Position numbers and translations under genes: made by a program
Shown here: piece by piece, positions 1 to 9,814 of the stretch
Numbering within the stretch: position 1 is the stretch's first letter
How the letters are laid out: each line of letters opens with the position of its first letter
The notes under the pieces: model-generated
Seen by the model: the letters and a program-made list of their open reading frames with translations, nothing else
Databases searched by the model: none
What the model was told of the DNA's origin: nothing
Assembly: GCA_963807235.1 (NCBI GenBank)
Contig: CAWEBF010000010.1
Coordinates: forward strand, 1 to 64,000
DNA from: CAWEBF01 sp963807235
GTDB lineage: Bacteria; Acidobacteriota; Vicinamibacteria; Vicinamibacterales; UBA2999
DNA: 64,000 nucleotides
Direction: 5' to 3'

Positions 1-108
1 GACGATGACGACGAGAATGACCTCGACGATGCCGAGGACGACGACGGCGACGAGGACGAAGACGATGAAGAGGAGGAGGGCGGCGATCCGCCCGGTTGGT
101 CTGACTGA
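1..108 (+). CDS. C-terminal end of an acidic protein (partial)
   Basis: Frame 1 is open from the window edge to TGA at 106-108 and encodes an Asp/Glu-rich tail (about 24 of 35 residues acidic) that ends in PPGWSD. Only the tail is visible, so the protein cannot be identified. Acidic low-complexity ends of this kind occur on secreted calcium-binding and on cytosolic proteins alike. The next gene starts 32 bases later on the same strand, so the two may be co-transcribed. Confidence 0.55.
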   Translation, partial: DDDDENDLDDAEDDDGDEDEDDEEEEGGDPPGWSD

Positions 109-140
109 TCCCCCTTCACGAACGTTGCCCGAAGGCTGAC

Positions 141-1412
141 ATGAACAGACGACTGCTGACGACCGCGGTGCTGGGTGCGGGCTTGCTGACGATCATGCTG
201 CCCGGCTAATGGCCTCATCCACCTACAGGCGCAGCAGGTGCCGGGCGCCGGGTTCGCGGCCATCCCTGGCCAGAAGGGTGGACAGGACATCTTCGGACCT
301 TACGAGGCGGTCCCGAACTGGCCGAGGCCCATCGGCGAGAGCCTGCCCGCCGACAAGGACTGGACCTGGTCGCAGTCGATGGACGTGTTCGCCGAGAGCC
401 CGAACCGCGTGCTCCTCGTGCAGAAGGGCATGCTGCCTCTCTTCTCGACGCGTCCGCAGACGGTCAAGCTGCCGCAGGTAGGACCCGGCCTGGAATTCCC
501 GGTGTTCCGGCTGCCGCTGCGGCAGGCCGGCAACTCCATCCCGAACGGGGACGAACTGGACCGCCGGGGGCGGGCACACCCGGAAAGGACTGGCGCTGGG
601 AGAACTGCGTGGTCGCGATCGACGCCAGCGGCAGGATCGTCGAACGCTGGACGCAGTGGGACAAGATGTGGGTGCGGCCGCACGACGTCGAGATCAGCCC
701 GTACGATCCGCAGAAGAACGTGTGGATCGTGGACGCCGAAGGCCACGCCGTCTACAAGTTCAGCAACGACGGCGGCAAGCTCCTGCTCACCCTCGGCACG
801 CCGCGAGTACCGGGCAACGACGACACGCATTTCCGCCGGCCGACCTTCCTCGCCTTCATGGATGCGAACACGATGTACCTGGCCGACGGCTACGACAACA
901 CGCGCGTCATCAAGTACGACACGAACGGCAGAAAGCTCGCGCAGTGGGGCCAGGCCGGCACGCCGCCGAACGAGAAGCGCCCGGGCTACTGGAACAACGT
1001 GCACGGCATCGCCGTCGATCCGACGACGCGGCGGGTGTTCGTGAACGACCGCGCCAACGGCCGCGTGCAGATCTTCGACGAGAACGGGAAGTACCTGGAC
1101 GAGTGGAACTTCGGTCCGCGGCCGCCGATGGACATTCACAGCTTCATCGTGACGAGCGACCGGAAGCTCTGGGCGGCCGACCAGGGCACGCACAAGATCC
1201 TCGGCTACGACCTCGAGGGCCACTTCCTCTATTCATGGGGAAGCTGGGGCGAGTATCCCGGCGGCATGTGGGGCGTGCACGGGATGTCCACCGACCAGGA
1301 AGGAAACTTCTACGTGGCCGAGGTGAACAACGGCCGCATCCAGAAGTACGCCCCCCGGAAGGGCGCGAACCCGGCGTTTCTGGTGGGCAAACCCTGGAAA
1401 GGCGTCTGGTAG
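141..1412 (+). CDS. Secreted NHL-repeat beta-propeller protein (two frame breaks)
   Basis: ATG at 141 opens a signal peptide (MNRRLLTTAVLGAG...) whose frame hits TAA at 207. The protein continues one frame over from about 205 (...HLQAQQVPGAGFAAIPGQ) and returns to the first frame near the G run at 566-570 (GAGTPGKDWRWENC). The last part reads cleanly to 1412 and shows repeated propeller blades (KMWVRPHDVEISP, NVWIVDAEGHAVYKF, RVFVNDRANGRVQIF, LWAADQGTHKILGY, NFYVAEVNNGRIQKY). The layout matches six-bladed NHL proteins related to peptidyl-alpha-hydroxyglycine alpha-amidating lyase; the substrate is unknown. The two breaks compensate each other, which suggests sequence errors rather than decay. 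It converges directly on the next gene, a propeller of the same general type, with no gap. Confidence 0.75.
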
Positions 1413-2702
1413 TCAGTTCGTCAGGCGGGTGAGCTGATCGAGGAGCTTCCCTCGCGGGCTCTCCGCCGGCACGAACCGCTGCACGCGCTCGCCGTTGAAC
1501 ACCTCGCCCGTGTAGATCTGCCCCTGTGAATCGACCGCGATCATGTGGAGGCCGAACCACTGGCCGCCGTTCTCGCCCATCTGGCCCATCTGGCCCACGA
1601 CCGTGCCGGTTTCGCGGTTGAGGAACCAGAGCTTGTTGTTCGTCAGGTCCGAGATGAACAGCAGCCGCTGCTGACGGTCCGGCGAGAACGCCACCCCGCC
1701 GGTCGATCCGCCGGCGCCCGTCTGCGGCGCGAGGATGAACTCCTTGACGAACTTGCCCTGCCTGTCGGTCACGTGGATGCGGTTGGCGTTGCGGTCCGCG
1801 GCGTACACGAAGCCGTCGTTCGAGACATTCAGCGTGAGGTGGCCGGCGAACTCTTTCGGCATCGGTCCGCCCGGTGTGTACGCGCGGTCGGCGTCGTTCG
1901 TGCTCATCTGCGACAGCGGCCTGCCGTACGCGCCCCAGCCGCGCTTGAACTGCAGCGTCTTGAAGTCGAAGACCATCACGCGCCCGCCAAGGTAGCTGTC
2001 GGCGACGTAGATCTCGTTGTCGGCCTCCATGATCCGGATCTCTTCGATCTGTCCGACGATCATCGGCGTGGTCGGCGGATACTTCTGCCTGAACGCCGCC
2101 TGCTCCGCGGCCGCGGCCTGCGCCGCCGCCGGATCGGCGCCGCGCCCGCGGCCCTGCGCCGGGAAAGTTGCGTTCGGGCCAGGGCCGCCACGGCCCGGCA
2201 CGCGCGCGGCCGCGCCGCGCCCGGCCCCGGCACCACCGCCGCCCTGCGCTTCGGCCACACGCGGAATCTCGCCGACCACCTTGCCCGACTTGGGGTCGTA
2301 TTTCCGGACCGTGTCCTGGCCGATGTAGACGAACCCCTGGCTGTCCACATCCATCCCGTGGCCCTGGGGCGCGTCGAACGACCCGATCACGTTCCCGGCC
2401 TTGTCGATGTGGATCATCGACGGTGGCCGGGTGCAGCAATCAGAGATCGCGGGGGAGGGCTCGGCCTGGAGCTCGAGGTCTCGCAGGTCGTTCGGGCGGT
2501 TCAGCACCCAGACGTTGTCGTCCTTGTCCACCGCCAGCCCGGTGACGCCGCCGATCTTCCACTTGTTCGGCATCGGCTTGGGCCAGGTTGGATCGAATAG
2601 GTAGCGGGGCGCGGTCTGCGCGCCGACCGCGTACGAACACACCATCGCGATGCCCGCGACGAGGCCGAGCGCGACGCCGAATGCACGATTCTTCCCGAAC
2701 AC
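1413..2702 (-). CDS. Secreted NHL-repeat beta-propeller protein with Ala/Gly/Arg-rich insert
   Basis: About 429 residues if GTG at 2702 is used; this start gives a normal signal peptide (VFGKNRAFGVALGLVAGIAM...). An upstream start at 2804 would add residues unlike a leader. Blade motifs are clear (VTGLAVDKDDNVWVLNRP, GMDVDSQGFVYIGQDTVRKY, EIYVADSYLGGRVMVFD, GFVYAADRNANRIHVTD, GQIYTGEVFNGERVQRF). Between blades, around residues 150-205, lies a low-complexity insert rich in Gly, Ala, Arg and Pro, common in secreted Acidobacteriota proteins. The family suggests an extracytoplasmic propeller, possibly lyase-like; no catalytic residues can be assigned. It ends tail-to-tail with the preceding propeller gene. 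Confidence 0.8.
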   Translation of the reverse strand: MFGKNRAFGVALGLVAGIAMVCSYAVGAQTAPRYLFDPTWPKPMPNKWKIGGVTGLAVDKDDNVWVLNRPNDLRDLELQAEPSPAISDCCTRPPSMIHIDKAGNVIGSFDAPQGHGMDVDSQGFVYIGQDTVRKYDPKSGKVVGEIPRVAEAQGGGGAGAGRGAAARVPGRGGPGPNATFPAQGRGRGADPAAAQAAAAEQAAFRQKYPPTTPMIVGQIEEIRIMEADNEIYVADSYLGGRVMVFDFKTLQFKRGWGAYGRPLSQMSTNDADRAYTPGGPMPKEFAGHLTLNVSNDGFVYAADRNANRIHVTDRQGKFVKEFILAPQTGAGGSTGGVAFSPDRQQRLLFISDLTNNKLWFLNRETGTVVGQMGQMGENGGQWFGLHMIAVDSQGQIYTGEVFNGERVQRFVPAESPRGKLLDQLTRLTN

Positions 2703-2894
2703 AAAAACCGTGTCGCATCGTAGCACCAGAGGGCAAAGCCTTGCCCCCGGCAGAGCTAAAGCGCTCGCCCCTGGGGCGGGCGCATCGAGGCCCAAAGTTG
2801 CCAACCGGATTCCCGCCCTAAGGCTTCATCAGCCGCACGGTCTGGTGGGAGTGCCACACGACCCTCGCGGGGCAGGAATTCGAGTCGCCATGGC
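2703..2894. other. Divergent intergenic region with two hairpins
   Basis: This 192-base gap separates the minus-strand propeller from the plus-strand PqiA-like gene. It holds two inverted repeats. The first has 6-base arms at 2731-2736 and 2741-2746 (GGGCAA / TTGCCC). The second is a near-perfect palindrome at 2761-2783 (GCGCTCGCCCC, one base, GGGGCGGGCGC). Neither has a following T run, so they are not obvious terminators. No coding sequence is convincing here. Confidence 0.5.
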
Positions 2895-3644
2895 ATGATG
2901 ACGTCGAGCCATATGACGCCCCAATCCAGCCGTCTCGTCGTCCTTGGGCTCCTGGCCGCCTCCATCGCTCTCCTGATTCCGGGTCTGTTCGCCCCGGTCC
3001 TGACGATTCGTGGCGTGCTCACGAAGGAGGGACTGAGCCAGGTGGCGCCGACGATGCTCGAAAAGGGGCTCGACGCGGACACGGTCGCCATACTCAAGGC
3101 GCTGATGAACCCATCGGTCGTCGCAATTCTCGAAGCGACCGGAGGAGACATCCGCCAGATCATCATCGACAGGCTCGGCCCGCAGCTGACCGCCGCATTG
3201 CAGAAGAGCGTGTCCGAAGTCGAAATCTACGAGCAGACCCGCAGCATCATCGGATCCGTGCAGAGGCTCTACGAGGTCGGCAGCCCCGTACCGGCGACGC
3301 TCATTCTGCTCTTCAGCGTGATCGTGCCGTTGGGCAAAGGCGTCCTCGTGGCGTGGGCGACGTTCGTGACGGACCTCGCGCGTCGTCGACGCGTGCTGGC
3401 GTTCGTCGAGGCGATTGCGAAGTGGTCGATGGCAGACGTGTTCGTCGTCGCGCTGCTCATCGCCTACCTTGCGGCCCAGGCCAGCGCGGCGCCGACGACG
3501 GGATCGAACGCCGCATCGGGGTTGATTGCGTTCACCGCACGATTCGGTCCGGGTTTCTACTGGTTCGCCGCGTACTGCCTGTTCTCGCTCGCATCGCAGC
3601 AGTTCACCTACCGGGTGGCGGCGAATCCCTCGCCGGCGCAATAG
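2895..3644 (+). CDS. PqiA-like (paraquat-inducible protein A family) membrane protein
   Basis: 249 residues. A first membrane segment lies near residues 14-36 (VVLGLLAASIALLIPGLFAP), followed by a periplasmic-looking stretch of about 100 residues. A cluster of membrane segments follows, containing KWSMADVFVVALLIAYL, a close match to the hallmark KWSMLDVFVVA segment of PqiA proteins. Family members work with MCE-type proteins in lipid transport between membranes, but no MCE gene is next to it, so that role is only inferred. The single PqiA module is shorter than the duplicated E. coli PqiA (about 417 residues). The next gene starts one base after the stop, so the two are probably co-transcribed. 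Confidence 0.75.
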   Translation: MMTSSHMTPQSSRLVVLGLLAASIALLIPGLFAPVLTIRGVLTKEGLSQVAPTMLEKGLDADTVAILKALMNPSVVAILEATGGDIRQIIIDRLGPQLTAALQKSVSEVEIYEQTRSIIGSVQRLYEVGSPVPATLILLFSVIVPLGKGVLVAWATFVTDLARRRRVLAFVEAIAKWSMADVFVVALLIAYLAAQASAAPTTGSNAASGLIAFTARFGPGFYWFAAYCLFSLASQQFTYRVAANPSPAQ

Positions 3645-3645
3645 A

Positions 3646-5370
3646 ATGCGTGTCATGCCGAAATGCATCGCCGTCGTCGTCGTGCTCCAGGCGTGCCTGG
3701 CGGGCCTGCCGGCAGTCGCGCAAACCGGAGCCACTCCCCCCAGGCCTGGGTTCACTGTTGACCGCGTCTCCGAGATCGAGATTCGGATGGCGGCCGAGGA
3801 TTGGCGCGAGGTCAGGCTCAGCCACCGCAACGCGTCTCTGACGACGCAACCCGAGGTGACGACCGTTCTTTCGGCGCTGCCCGGCTCGGATGATGACGGC
3901 TACGAATACCGGCGCGCCGAGATCCGGATCGACGGCGTCGCCATCGCCCAGGTGGGCGTGCGGAAGAAGGGCTTCATCGGCTCGGTTGTCTCGACGCGGC
4001 CGTCACTGAAGGTGAAGTTCGACGAGTACGTCGATGGACAGTCCTATGCTGGCCTGGAGGGGCTGACCCTCAACAACAACAACCAGGATCAGGCGCTGCT
4101 CCAGCAGTTCCTTGCCTACGATCTCTACACACGCGCGGGCGTGCCCGCGCCGCAGACCAGTTTCGCGCGCGTGCGCGTGAACGGCGAGGATCTGGGCCTC
4201 TACACGCGCGTGGAGACCATCGACAAGGCGTTCCTGCGCCGCGTGTTCGGGAACGACAACGGCGTGCTGTACGAGGGCTATGCCGGCGACTTCATCGGCG
4301 ACCGGTCGTCGCAGATCGTCGAGAAGCGGGGAGGCAGAGACCAGGATCGAGGCGTGATCGGCCGGCTGACAGAGGTATTGGCCGCGCCTGGGCCGCTTGC
4401 GTTGCCTCGCGTGGAGGCGCTTGTCGACGTCGACGCGTTCATCAAGATGTGGGCCGTCGAGTCGCTGATGGGCCACTGGGACAGCTACTCGGGGAACCGG
4501 AACAACTTCTACGTGTACGTGCACCCGTCCACGAAGAAGCTGCACTTCATCCCGTGGGGCGCCGACTCGGTCTTCGAGGACCCGGGTCCCTTGACGTTCA
4601 GGCCGGTTCCCAAGTCGTTCAAGGCGGAGGGGGTGCTTGCTCGGCGTCTGTGGGAGCTGCCCGAGATCCAGAACCGGTATCGAGCCGTGATGCGGGAGCT
4701 GCTGGCAGGTCCGTGGAACGAGTCCCGGCTGCTCGAAGAGTTGCGGACGAAACAAGCGGCGCTGCAACCCCACTCGAACTTCCGGCCCGAAACCATCCGC
4801 ACCGCGTCCGCACGCATCGAGACCTTCATCAAGGCACGACGCCCGGCGGTCGAGGCGGAGCTCGTCGGGCCAGCCCCGGCGTGGCCGCCTGACCCGACGG
4901 TATCCGGCAAGCCAACGCCCGTCGTCCTCAGCGGCTCGTTCGCCGCCCCATGGGGCAAGGCGGCGCCCGCCAATCCCTTCGCCGGCGGCAAGGCCACGAT
5001 CGACGCCGAGGTGGCCGGTCAGAAGGTGAAATTCGCACAGACTGGCGCCTTTGCCGTCACCTTCGATCAGGCCGACCCTTTGCCGGCGCCGCTTCGAGAG
5101 AAGTATCAGAGTGTGTCGCTGATGGGCCTGACCGAGCGGGGCGTCTGGGGGGTGACCCTCATCATCGACCCGTTCAGGTTCGAGTCGGGACCCGGCCCGC
5201 TCCCCGTCGATGGGTTCGACGTCTGGGCGATCGTCTTCACCCAGGATGGCGCTGGGCCGCCTCGCCTGGGCCTCTTCGGCAACACCGGCGAAGTGCGGCT
5301 CGAACAGGCGGCGGCCCGCGACGGCGGGCAGATCAGCGGCACGTTCACCATTCGCGCGACGCTCCCCTGA
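3646..5370 (+). CDS. CotH-kinase-like secreted protein
   Basis: 574 residues from ATG at 3646; a second ATG at 3655 is also possible. A signal peptide (VVVVLQACLAGLPAVAQ) is followed by a region matching the bacterial CotH family: a substrate-side strand pattern (IRIDGVAIAQVGVRKKGF), then FDEYVDGQSYAGLEGLTLNN, LLQQFLAYDLYTRAGVPAP, VRVNGEDLGLYTRVETIDKAFLRRVF, and the pair WDSYSGNRNNFYVY / LHFIPWGADSVF, where the Asp residues are candidate metal ligands. CotH of Bacillus phosphorylates spore coat proteins; in Gram-negative bacteria the targets are unknown. The last 150 residues form a separate, unassigned beta-rich domain. It starts one base after the PqiA-like stop. Confidence 0.75.
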   Translation: MRVMPKCIAVVVVLQACLAGLPAVAQTGATPPRPGFTVDRVSEIEIRMAAEDWREVRLSHRNASLTTQPEVTTVLSALPGSDDDGYEYRRAEIRIDGVAIAQVGVRKKGFIGSVVSTRPSLKVKFDEYVDGQSYAGLEGLTLNNNNQDQALLQQFLAYDLYTRAGVPAPQTSFARVRVNGEDLGLYTRVETIDKAFLRRVFGNDNGVLYEGYAGDFIGDRSSQIVEKRGGRDQDRGVIGRLTEVLAAPGPLALPRVEALVDVDAFIKMWAVESLMGHWDSYSGNRNNFYVYVHPSTKKLHFIPWGADSVFEDPGPLTFRPVPKSFKAEGVLARRLWELPEIQNRYRAVMRELLAGPWNESRLLEELRTKQAALQPHSNFRPETIRTASARIETFIKARRPAVEAELVGPAPAWPPDPTVSGKPTPVVLSGSFAAPWGKAAPANPFAGGKATIDAEVAGQKVKFAQTGAFAVTFDQADPLPAPLREKYQSVSLMGLTERGVWGVTLIIDPFRFESGPGPLPVDGFDVWAIVFTQDGAGPPRLGLFGNTGEVRLEQAAARDGGQISGTFTIRATLP

Positions 5371-5601
5371 GGGCTCGTGCGCTAATGAAGCGCTAACGAA
5401 GTACGGGTTCGATAAGGAACGCCGTTAAGGCGTTCCGGTAGACACAGTTGCGCGCGCCCGCAGGGTGCGCGCCTTAACGTGGCGCGAAGACGAACTGTCC
5501 GTGCCCGGTGACAGTGTCGTCAAGAGCCCGCGCGATTCGGGCTGTTTCGTGAGTTCACGCGGAGCGCGGCGCTGGCATCCATTGTGCTCTTGGGCGAGGC
5601 G
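5371..5601. other. Intergenic region with two hairpins
   Basis: This 231-base gap lies between the CotH-like gene and the TonB receptor. A perfect inverted repeat at 5416-5436 (GGAACGCC, 5-base loop GTTAA, GGCGTTCC) carries the core CGCCGTTAAGGCG that recurs near 31.6 and 31.9 kb. A second GC-rich hairpin follows around 5451-5472, and a degenerate relative of the core (CGCCTTAACG) near 5468-5480. No T run follows. No gene seen. Confidence 0.5.
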
Positions 5602-7887
5602 ATGCGGATCGCTCACGTCCTGGTCCTGCTCACAATCAGTTTTGCCGCCGCGGCTCACGCCCAGACCGGGACCGGCACGGTCGCCGGCATCGTGATCGAC
5701 GATCGCACCGGGCAGCCAATCAGGGGGGTGTCGGTCTACCTCGAGAACCAGCCGATCGTGGTCGAGACCGATGCGAATGGACGATTCAGCCTGGACGCGC
5801 CGCGGGGCCGGCAAACGATCGCCGCCTCGGTCATCGGCTACGCGCTGCTGAGCACCGAGATCGACGTCGGCGAGGCGCCGCTGGACATGACGATTCGCCT
5901 CTCGGCGGGCGCCGGAGCGTATACCGAGCGCGTGAACGTGTCGGGTTCACTGCGGGGCGAGTCCGATTCGGTCGCGGGCAGCACGACGCTCTTCGGCCGC
6001 GAGCTCGAAACGCTGCGGGGCGCGGTGCTCGATGATCCGCTACGGGCCGTGCAGTCCCTGCCCTCCGCCACGGCGACCGACGATTTCTACAGTGAGTTCG
6101 CGGTCCGCGGCAATCCGTTCCGCTACGTCGGGCTGGTGGTGGACGGCGTCTCGACGCGGTATCTGATGCACGCCGTCAACGGCATCACCGACGGCGGCTC
6201 GATCGCGATGATCAACAGCGAGACGCTGAGCAGTGTGTCCCTGTTCCCCGGCAGCTATCCGCAGCGCACGGGGCGTCAGATGGGCGCCGAGGTTGGCTTG
6301 GCGACCCGCGAAGGCAGCCGCGACGGGTTCCGCGGCCGTGCCGGCCTGAGCGGCACGAGCGCAACGTTTCTCGGTGAAGGTCCGATCGCCGGCGGCAAGG
6401 GTTCGTGGCTCGCGTCCATCCGTCGCAGTTATCTCGACTATCTGATCAAGCGGATCGATCCTGAGGCTGGATTCGCGTTCGGCTTCGTCGATGCGCAAGC
6501 CAAGGCCGTGTACGACGTGAGTCCCCGGCATCAGGTGTCGGTCACGGCGCTCCTGGGACGCGCGGTGTTCGAGGAAGGCGACCCGAACATCGACGTGAAC
6601 GAGATTTCGACGGCCGTCAGCCGCGCGTGGCTCTCGTCGCTGTCATGGCGATACCTGCCGAGTCCGCGCCTGGCGATCACCCAGCGGGTGTACTCGACCG
6701 GCCTGGATTTCCAGAACGACAATCGCGCCGGTGCGGCACTCGACACCGCGCGGTCGACCAGGGTCGGCTGGCGTGCCGACGGCTCGTTTGTGCCGGCGGC
6801 GCGCGTGGTCGTCGAGTTTGGCGGCGACGCCGAGCGCCTTGACGGCCGGAGCCGCATCGTTCGGCAGCCCACGGCGACGACCGCGCCAATCACGCTCAAC
6901 GACTATGACGAGCGCTCCGCGGCCGGCTCGGCGTACGCGCAGGTGCGAATCGGTCATGGCTCGCGATTGACGCTGACGCCGGGCGGCCGCGTCGATCATT
7001 GGACGCTCACCGGTTCGACTGCCGCCTCGCCGTGGATCAACGGCGAGTTCCGTCTGTCTGAACGCACCCGCCTACGCGGAGGGACCGGTATCTATCGTCA
7101 GTTTCCTGATCTCGACGAGGTCCTCGGCATTCACGGCGGAGGAGAGGAGCTGAGGCCGGAGCGCGCGCTGCACGTCGATGCCGGCATCGAGCAGATGCTG
7201 CCGCGTCAGGCACGCCTCCTCTTCAATGTTTACATGCGCGAGGAACGTGATGTGCTGTGGGCGCCAGGTGCCGAGCCGCGGCGCCTTTCGAATGGCACGC
7301 TCCAGCCGGGCGCGTTTGATGCACCCTGGGTGAACGCGCTGAGCGGCGATGCGCGCGGCGCAGAGGTCGTCCTGCGCCGCGACGCCACTGACGGGTTTTC
7401 CGGTTGGGCGGGATACGCCTTCAGCCGCCTGCGATACACGGATACACAGAGCGGAGAGAGCTTCTGGGGAGATGCAGACCAGCGGCACACCCTCTCGCTG
7501 TATGGGAACTATCGCCTCTCGAGCCGGACGAGCATCAGCTCACGGTACCGGTACGGCTCAAACTACCCGATGCGTGGATACATCGGGGAGCCGGCGGCGG
7601 GCCAGGGGCAGCAGCCAATGGTGGACGGCCGTCCGCTGTTCTACGGGCTCGCACCGGAGCGCAACACCTTGCGGCTACCGGCCTACTCACGCCTGGACAT
7701 CCGCGCCGATCGCGCCTTCACCTGGTCGGGCCGCCGGCTCGTCGTGTTTGTCGACGTCGCGAACGTCCTGAATCAAACGAATCTCCGCAACACCAGCTAC
7801 TTCGTCGATCGCGCGGGTCGAGTGTTCGAGACGACCGAGTCGCTCATGCCCATCGTGCCCTCGGGCGGACTCGTCTTCGAGTTCTGA
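5602..7887 (+). CDS. TonB-dependent receptor with carboxypeptidase-regulatory-like N-terminus
   Basis: 761 residues from ATG at 5602, which places a signal peptide (MRIAHVLVLLTISFAAAAHAQ) at the start. Residues about 30-105 form a carboxypeptidase-regulatory-like beta domain (GTVAGIVIDDRTGQPIRGVSVY). A plug domain follows (DDPLRAVQSLPSATATDDFYSEFAVRGNPFRYVGLVVDGV), then a beta-barrel that ends with a C-terminal Phe (GGLVFEF), as expected for an outer-membrane protein. It should take up a large or scarce substrate powered by TonB-ExbBD; the substrate cannot be read from sequence. At 761 residues it is shorter than most SusC-type receptors. It lies alone between two intergenic regions. Confidence 0.85.
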   Translation: MRIAHVLVLLTISFAAAAHAQTGTGTVAGIVIDDRTGQPIRGVSVYLENQPIVVETDANGRFSLDAPRGRQTIAASVIGYALLSTEIDVGEAPLDMTIRLSAGAGAYTERVNVSGSLRGESDSVAGSTTLFGRELETLRGAVLDDPLRAVQSLPSATATDDFYSEFAVRGNPFRYVGLVVDGVSTRYLMHAVNGITDGGSIAMINSETLSSVSLFPGSYPQRTGRQMGAEVGLATREGSRDGFRGRAGLSGTSATFLGEGPIAGGKGSWLASIRRSYLDYLIKRIDPEAGFAFGFVDAQAKAVYDVSPRHQVSVTALLGRAVFEEGDPNIDVNEISTAVSRAWLSSLSWRYLPSPRLAITQRVYSTGLDFQNDNRAGAALDTARSTRVGWRADGSFVPAARVVVEFGGDAERLDGRSRIVRQPTATTAPITLNDYDERSAAGSAYAQVRIGHGSRLTLTPGGRVDHWTLTGSTAASPWINGEFRLSERTRLRGGTGIYRQFPDLDEVLGIHGGGEELRPERALHVDAGIEQMLPRQARLLFNVYMREERDVLWAPGAEPRRLSNGTLQPGAFDAPWVNALSGDARGAEVVLRRDATDGFSGWAGYAFSRLRYTDTQSGESFWGDADQRHTLSLYGNYRLSSRTSISSRYRYGSNYPMRGYIGEPAAGQGQQPMVDGRPLFYGLAPERNTLRLPAYSRLDIRADRAFTWSGRRLVVFVDVANVLNQTNLRNTSYFVDRAGRVFETTESLMPIVPSGGLVFEF

Positions 7888-7956
7888 TCTGGTCCGGCAG
7901 CAGCCGGAGAGGGTCTCGCCAGGGGGTATAATCCAGCCCACTCTCGGGAGGTCCAG

Positions 7957-9795
7957 GTGCGCCTACGACTGCTGGCCGCGCTGTTCGCGCTTGTCTCCGT
8001 GCTGGCTCTCGCGACGCTGCGCATCAGCGCCCAGGACCCCTCTTTGGCCCCGTGGGTCAACGATCTCACGCCCATCACCTCCGCCGACTGGACCTACGCG
8101 CGGGCGGCTCACCTGATCGAGCGCGCCGGTTTCGGCGCGCCGCCCGACGAGGTTGCCCGCCTCGCGAAATTGACGCCCGAACAGGCGGTCAATGAGCTGG
8201 TGGACTACCAATCCATTCGCCAGGACCTGCCGCCGTTCGACGAGTCGCTGATCTGGGATCCCGGCATGGATCCCTTCCCGCCGAGCCGCGCGGAGGCCGT
8301 GCGCATCGCGCGCGAGCGCGGCGCGGGACTGGGCGAGCCCGTGCTGCCGCCGGGCACGCAGCGGCGCCTGCAGCCCGTCGTGGACAAGTTCTTCTACTCG
8401 CTCCTCGCCAACGGCATCGAGACGCAGCGGCTCGGCTTGTGGTGGGCGAACCGCATGCTGGCCAGCAGGCGGCCGCTCGAAGAGAAGCTGACGCTCTTCT
8501 GGCACGGACACTTCGCCACGGGCCAGAACAAGGTGCGGGACTACCGCATGATGCTGCGGCAGAACGAGCTCTTCCGGGCAAAGGCCTCCGGGCAATTCCG
8601 CGACCTGCTCGTCGGCCTCCTGAAGGATCCGGCGATGCTCGTGTATCTCGACAACGGCGAGAACATCAAGAGCCATCCCAACGAGAACTTCGGCCGCGAA
8701 CTGCTGGAGCTCTTCACGATGGGCGTGGGCCACTACTCGGAGCGCGACGTGCGCGAAGCCGCCCGCGCCTTCACCGGGTGGACGAACGACGTCCTGCAGT
8801 TCAAGTTCGATGCGGCGCAACACGACGCCGGCGCCAAGACCTTCCTTGGCAAGACGGGTCCGCTCGACGGTGAAGACATCGTGGACACGATCCTGCAGCA
8901 GCCGGTGACGGCGGAATTCATCACCTCCAAGATGTACCGCTTCCTGGTTCGCGACGAGATCGCGGCCACGGTGAAAACCGACCTGGCCCGCACCTTCAGG
9001 GACGGCGGGTACGAGATGAAGCCGCTCCTGAAGCGAATCTTCCTGTCGAGAGACTTCTACAGCCCGGCGTCGGTGGGCGGGCAGATCAAGAGTCCCATCC
9101 AGCTCTTCGTCTCGACCTACCGGAAGATGGGGCTGCGCGAGATCCCGACGATCCCCGACTTCGGCCGGATGACGGCCGCTCTCGGCCAGTCGCTCTTCGA
9201 ACCGCCCAACGTGGCGGGTTGGGCGGGTGGCCGCACGTGGATCACGCCGTCCACGTTGCTCAATCGGGGCAACCTGATGCGCGGCGTCTTGTTCCCCGAC
9301 GTCGCGGGGTTCCGGCCGCCCGACCGCGCCATGTCCGCCACCGACTCGCGCGTCGGGCAGCGGCTGGCACAGGGGATGAGCATCACCGACGCGACCAAGG
9401 AAGAGGGCGATACGGGCACGATGGCCGAGTCGAACATGATGGTCGAGCGGGACGAGGACTACAACACGCGCTACGCCGGGTACAAGGGGTATCTGATGGC
9501 CTGGGAGCGGACGAAGCTGATCCCGCGGCGGACGGCCCGCCTGGATCTGACCGCGATGGTCCGTGCCGCCGGTGCAGAGACGCCCGACGCCGTGGTCGAT
9601 CACTTCGCAACGCGCTTCCTGTCGGTGCCGCTGGGCACGAAGGAGCGGGGCGTGCTGGCGTCGTTTCTCCGCGATCGGCTGGGGAGTAGTGGACCTTGGA
9701 CATCCTCCAGCGTGGAGCCCGGCCCGAAGCTGGAAGAGTCGCTGCGGGAGCTGCTGTACCTGGTGCTCAGTACGCCCGAGTACCAGGTGGGTTGA
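7957..9795 (+). CDS. DUF1800 family secreted protein
   Basis: 612 residues from GTG at 7957, preceded by GGGAGGT about 10 bases upstream. After a signal peptide (LRLLAALFALVSVLALATLRISA), the DUF1800 layout is clear: AAHLIERAGFGAPPDEVARLAKL near the start, LGLWWANRMLASRRPLEEKLTLFWHGHFATGQNKV in the middle, then ENFGRELLELFTMGVGHYSERDVREAARAFTGW, and PNVAGWAGGRTWITPSTLLNR later. Function is unknown. The family is usually paired with a DUF1501 gene, as here (20 bases downstream), suggesting an exported two-component unit. Confidence 0.9.
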   Translation: MRLRLLAALFALVSVLALATLRISAQDPSLAPWVNDLTPITSADWTYARAAHLIERAGFGAPPDEVARLAKLTPEQAVNELVDYQSIRQDLPPFDESLIWDPGMDPFPPSRAEAVRIARERGAGLGEPVLPPGTQRRLQPVVDKFFYSLLANGIETQRLGLWWANRMLASRRPLEEKLTLFWHGHFATGQNKVRDYRMMLRQNELFRAKASGQFRDLLVGLLKDPAMLVYLDNGENIKSHPNENFGRELLELFTMGVGHYSERDVREAARAFTGWTNDVLQFKFDAAQHDAGAKTFLGKTGPLDGEDIVDTILQQPVTAEFITSKMYRFLVRDEIAATVKTDLARTFRDGGYEMKPLLKRIFLSRDFYSPASVGGQIKSPIQLFVSTYRKMGLREIPTIPDFGRMTAALGQSLFEPPNVAGWAGGRTWITPSTLLNRGNLMRGVLFPDVAGFRPPDRAMSATDSRVGQRLAQGMSITDATKEEGDTGTMAESNMMVERDEDYNTRYAGYKGYLMAWERTKLIPRRTARLDLTAMVRAAGAETPDAVVDHFATRFLSVPLGTKERGVLASFLRDRLGSSGPWTSSSVEPGPKLEESLRELLYLVLSTPEYQVG

Positions 9796-9814
9796 GAGGG
9801 CGCAAGGAGGCTGC

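Noticed and set aside
2703..2804. N-terminal extension of the minus-strand propeller to 2804
   Set aside because: It would place over 30 non-leader residues before a complete signal peptide and covers two intergenic hairpins.
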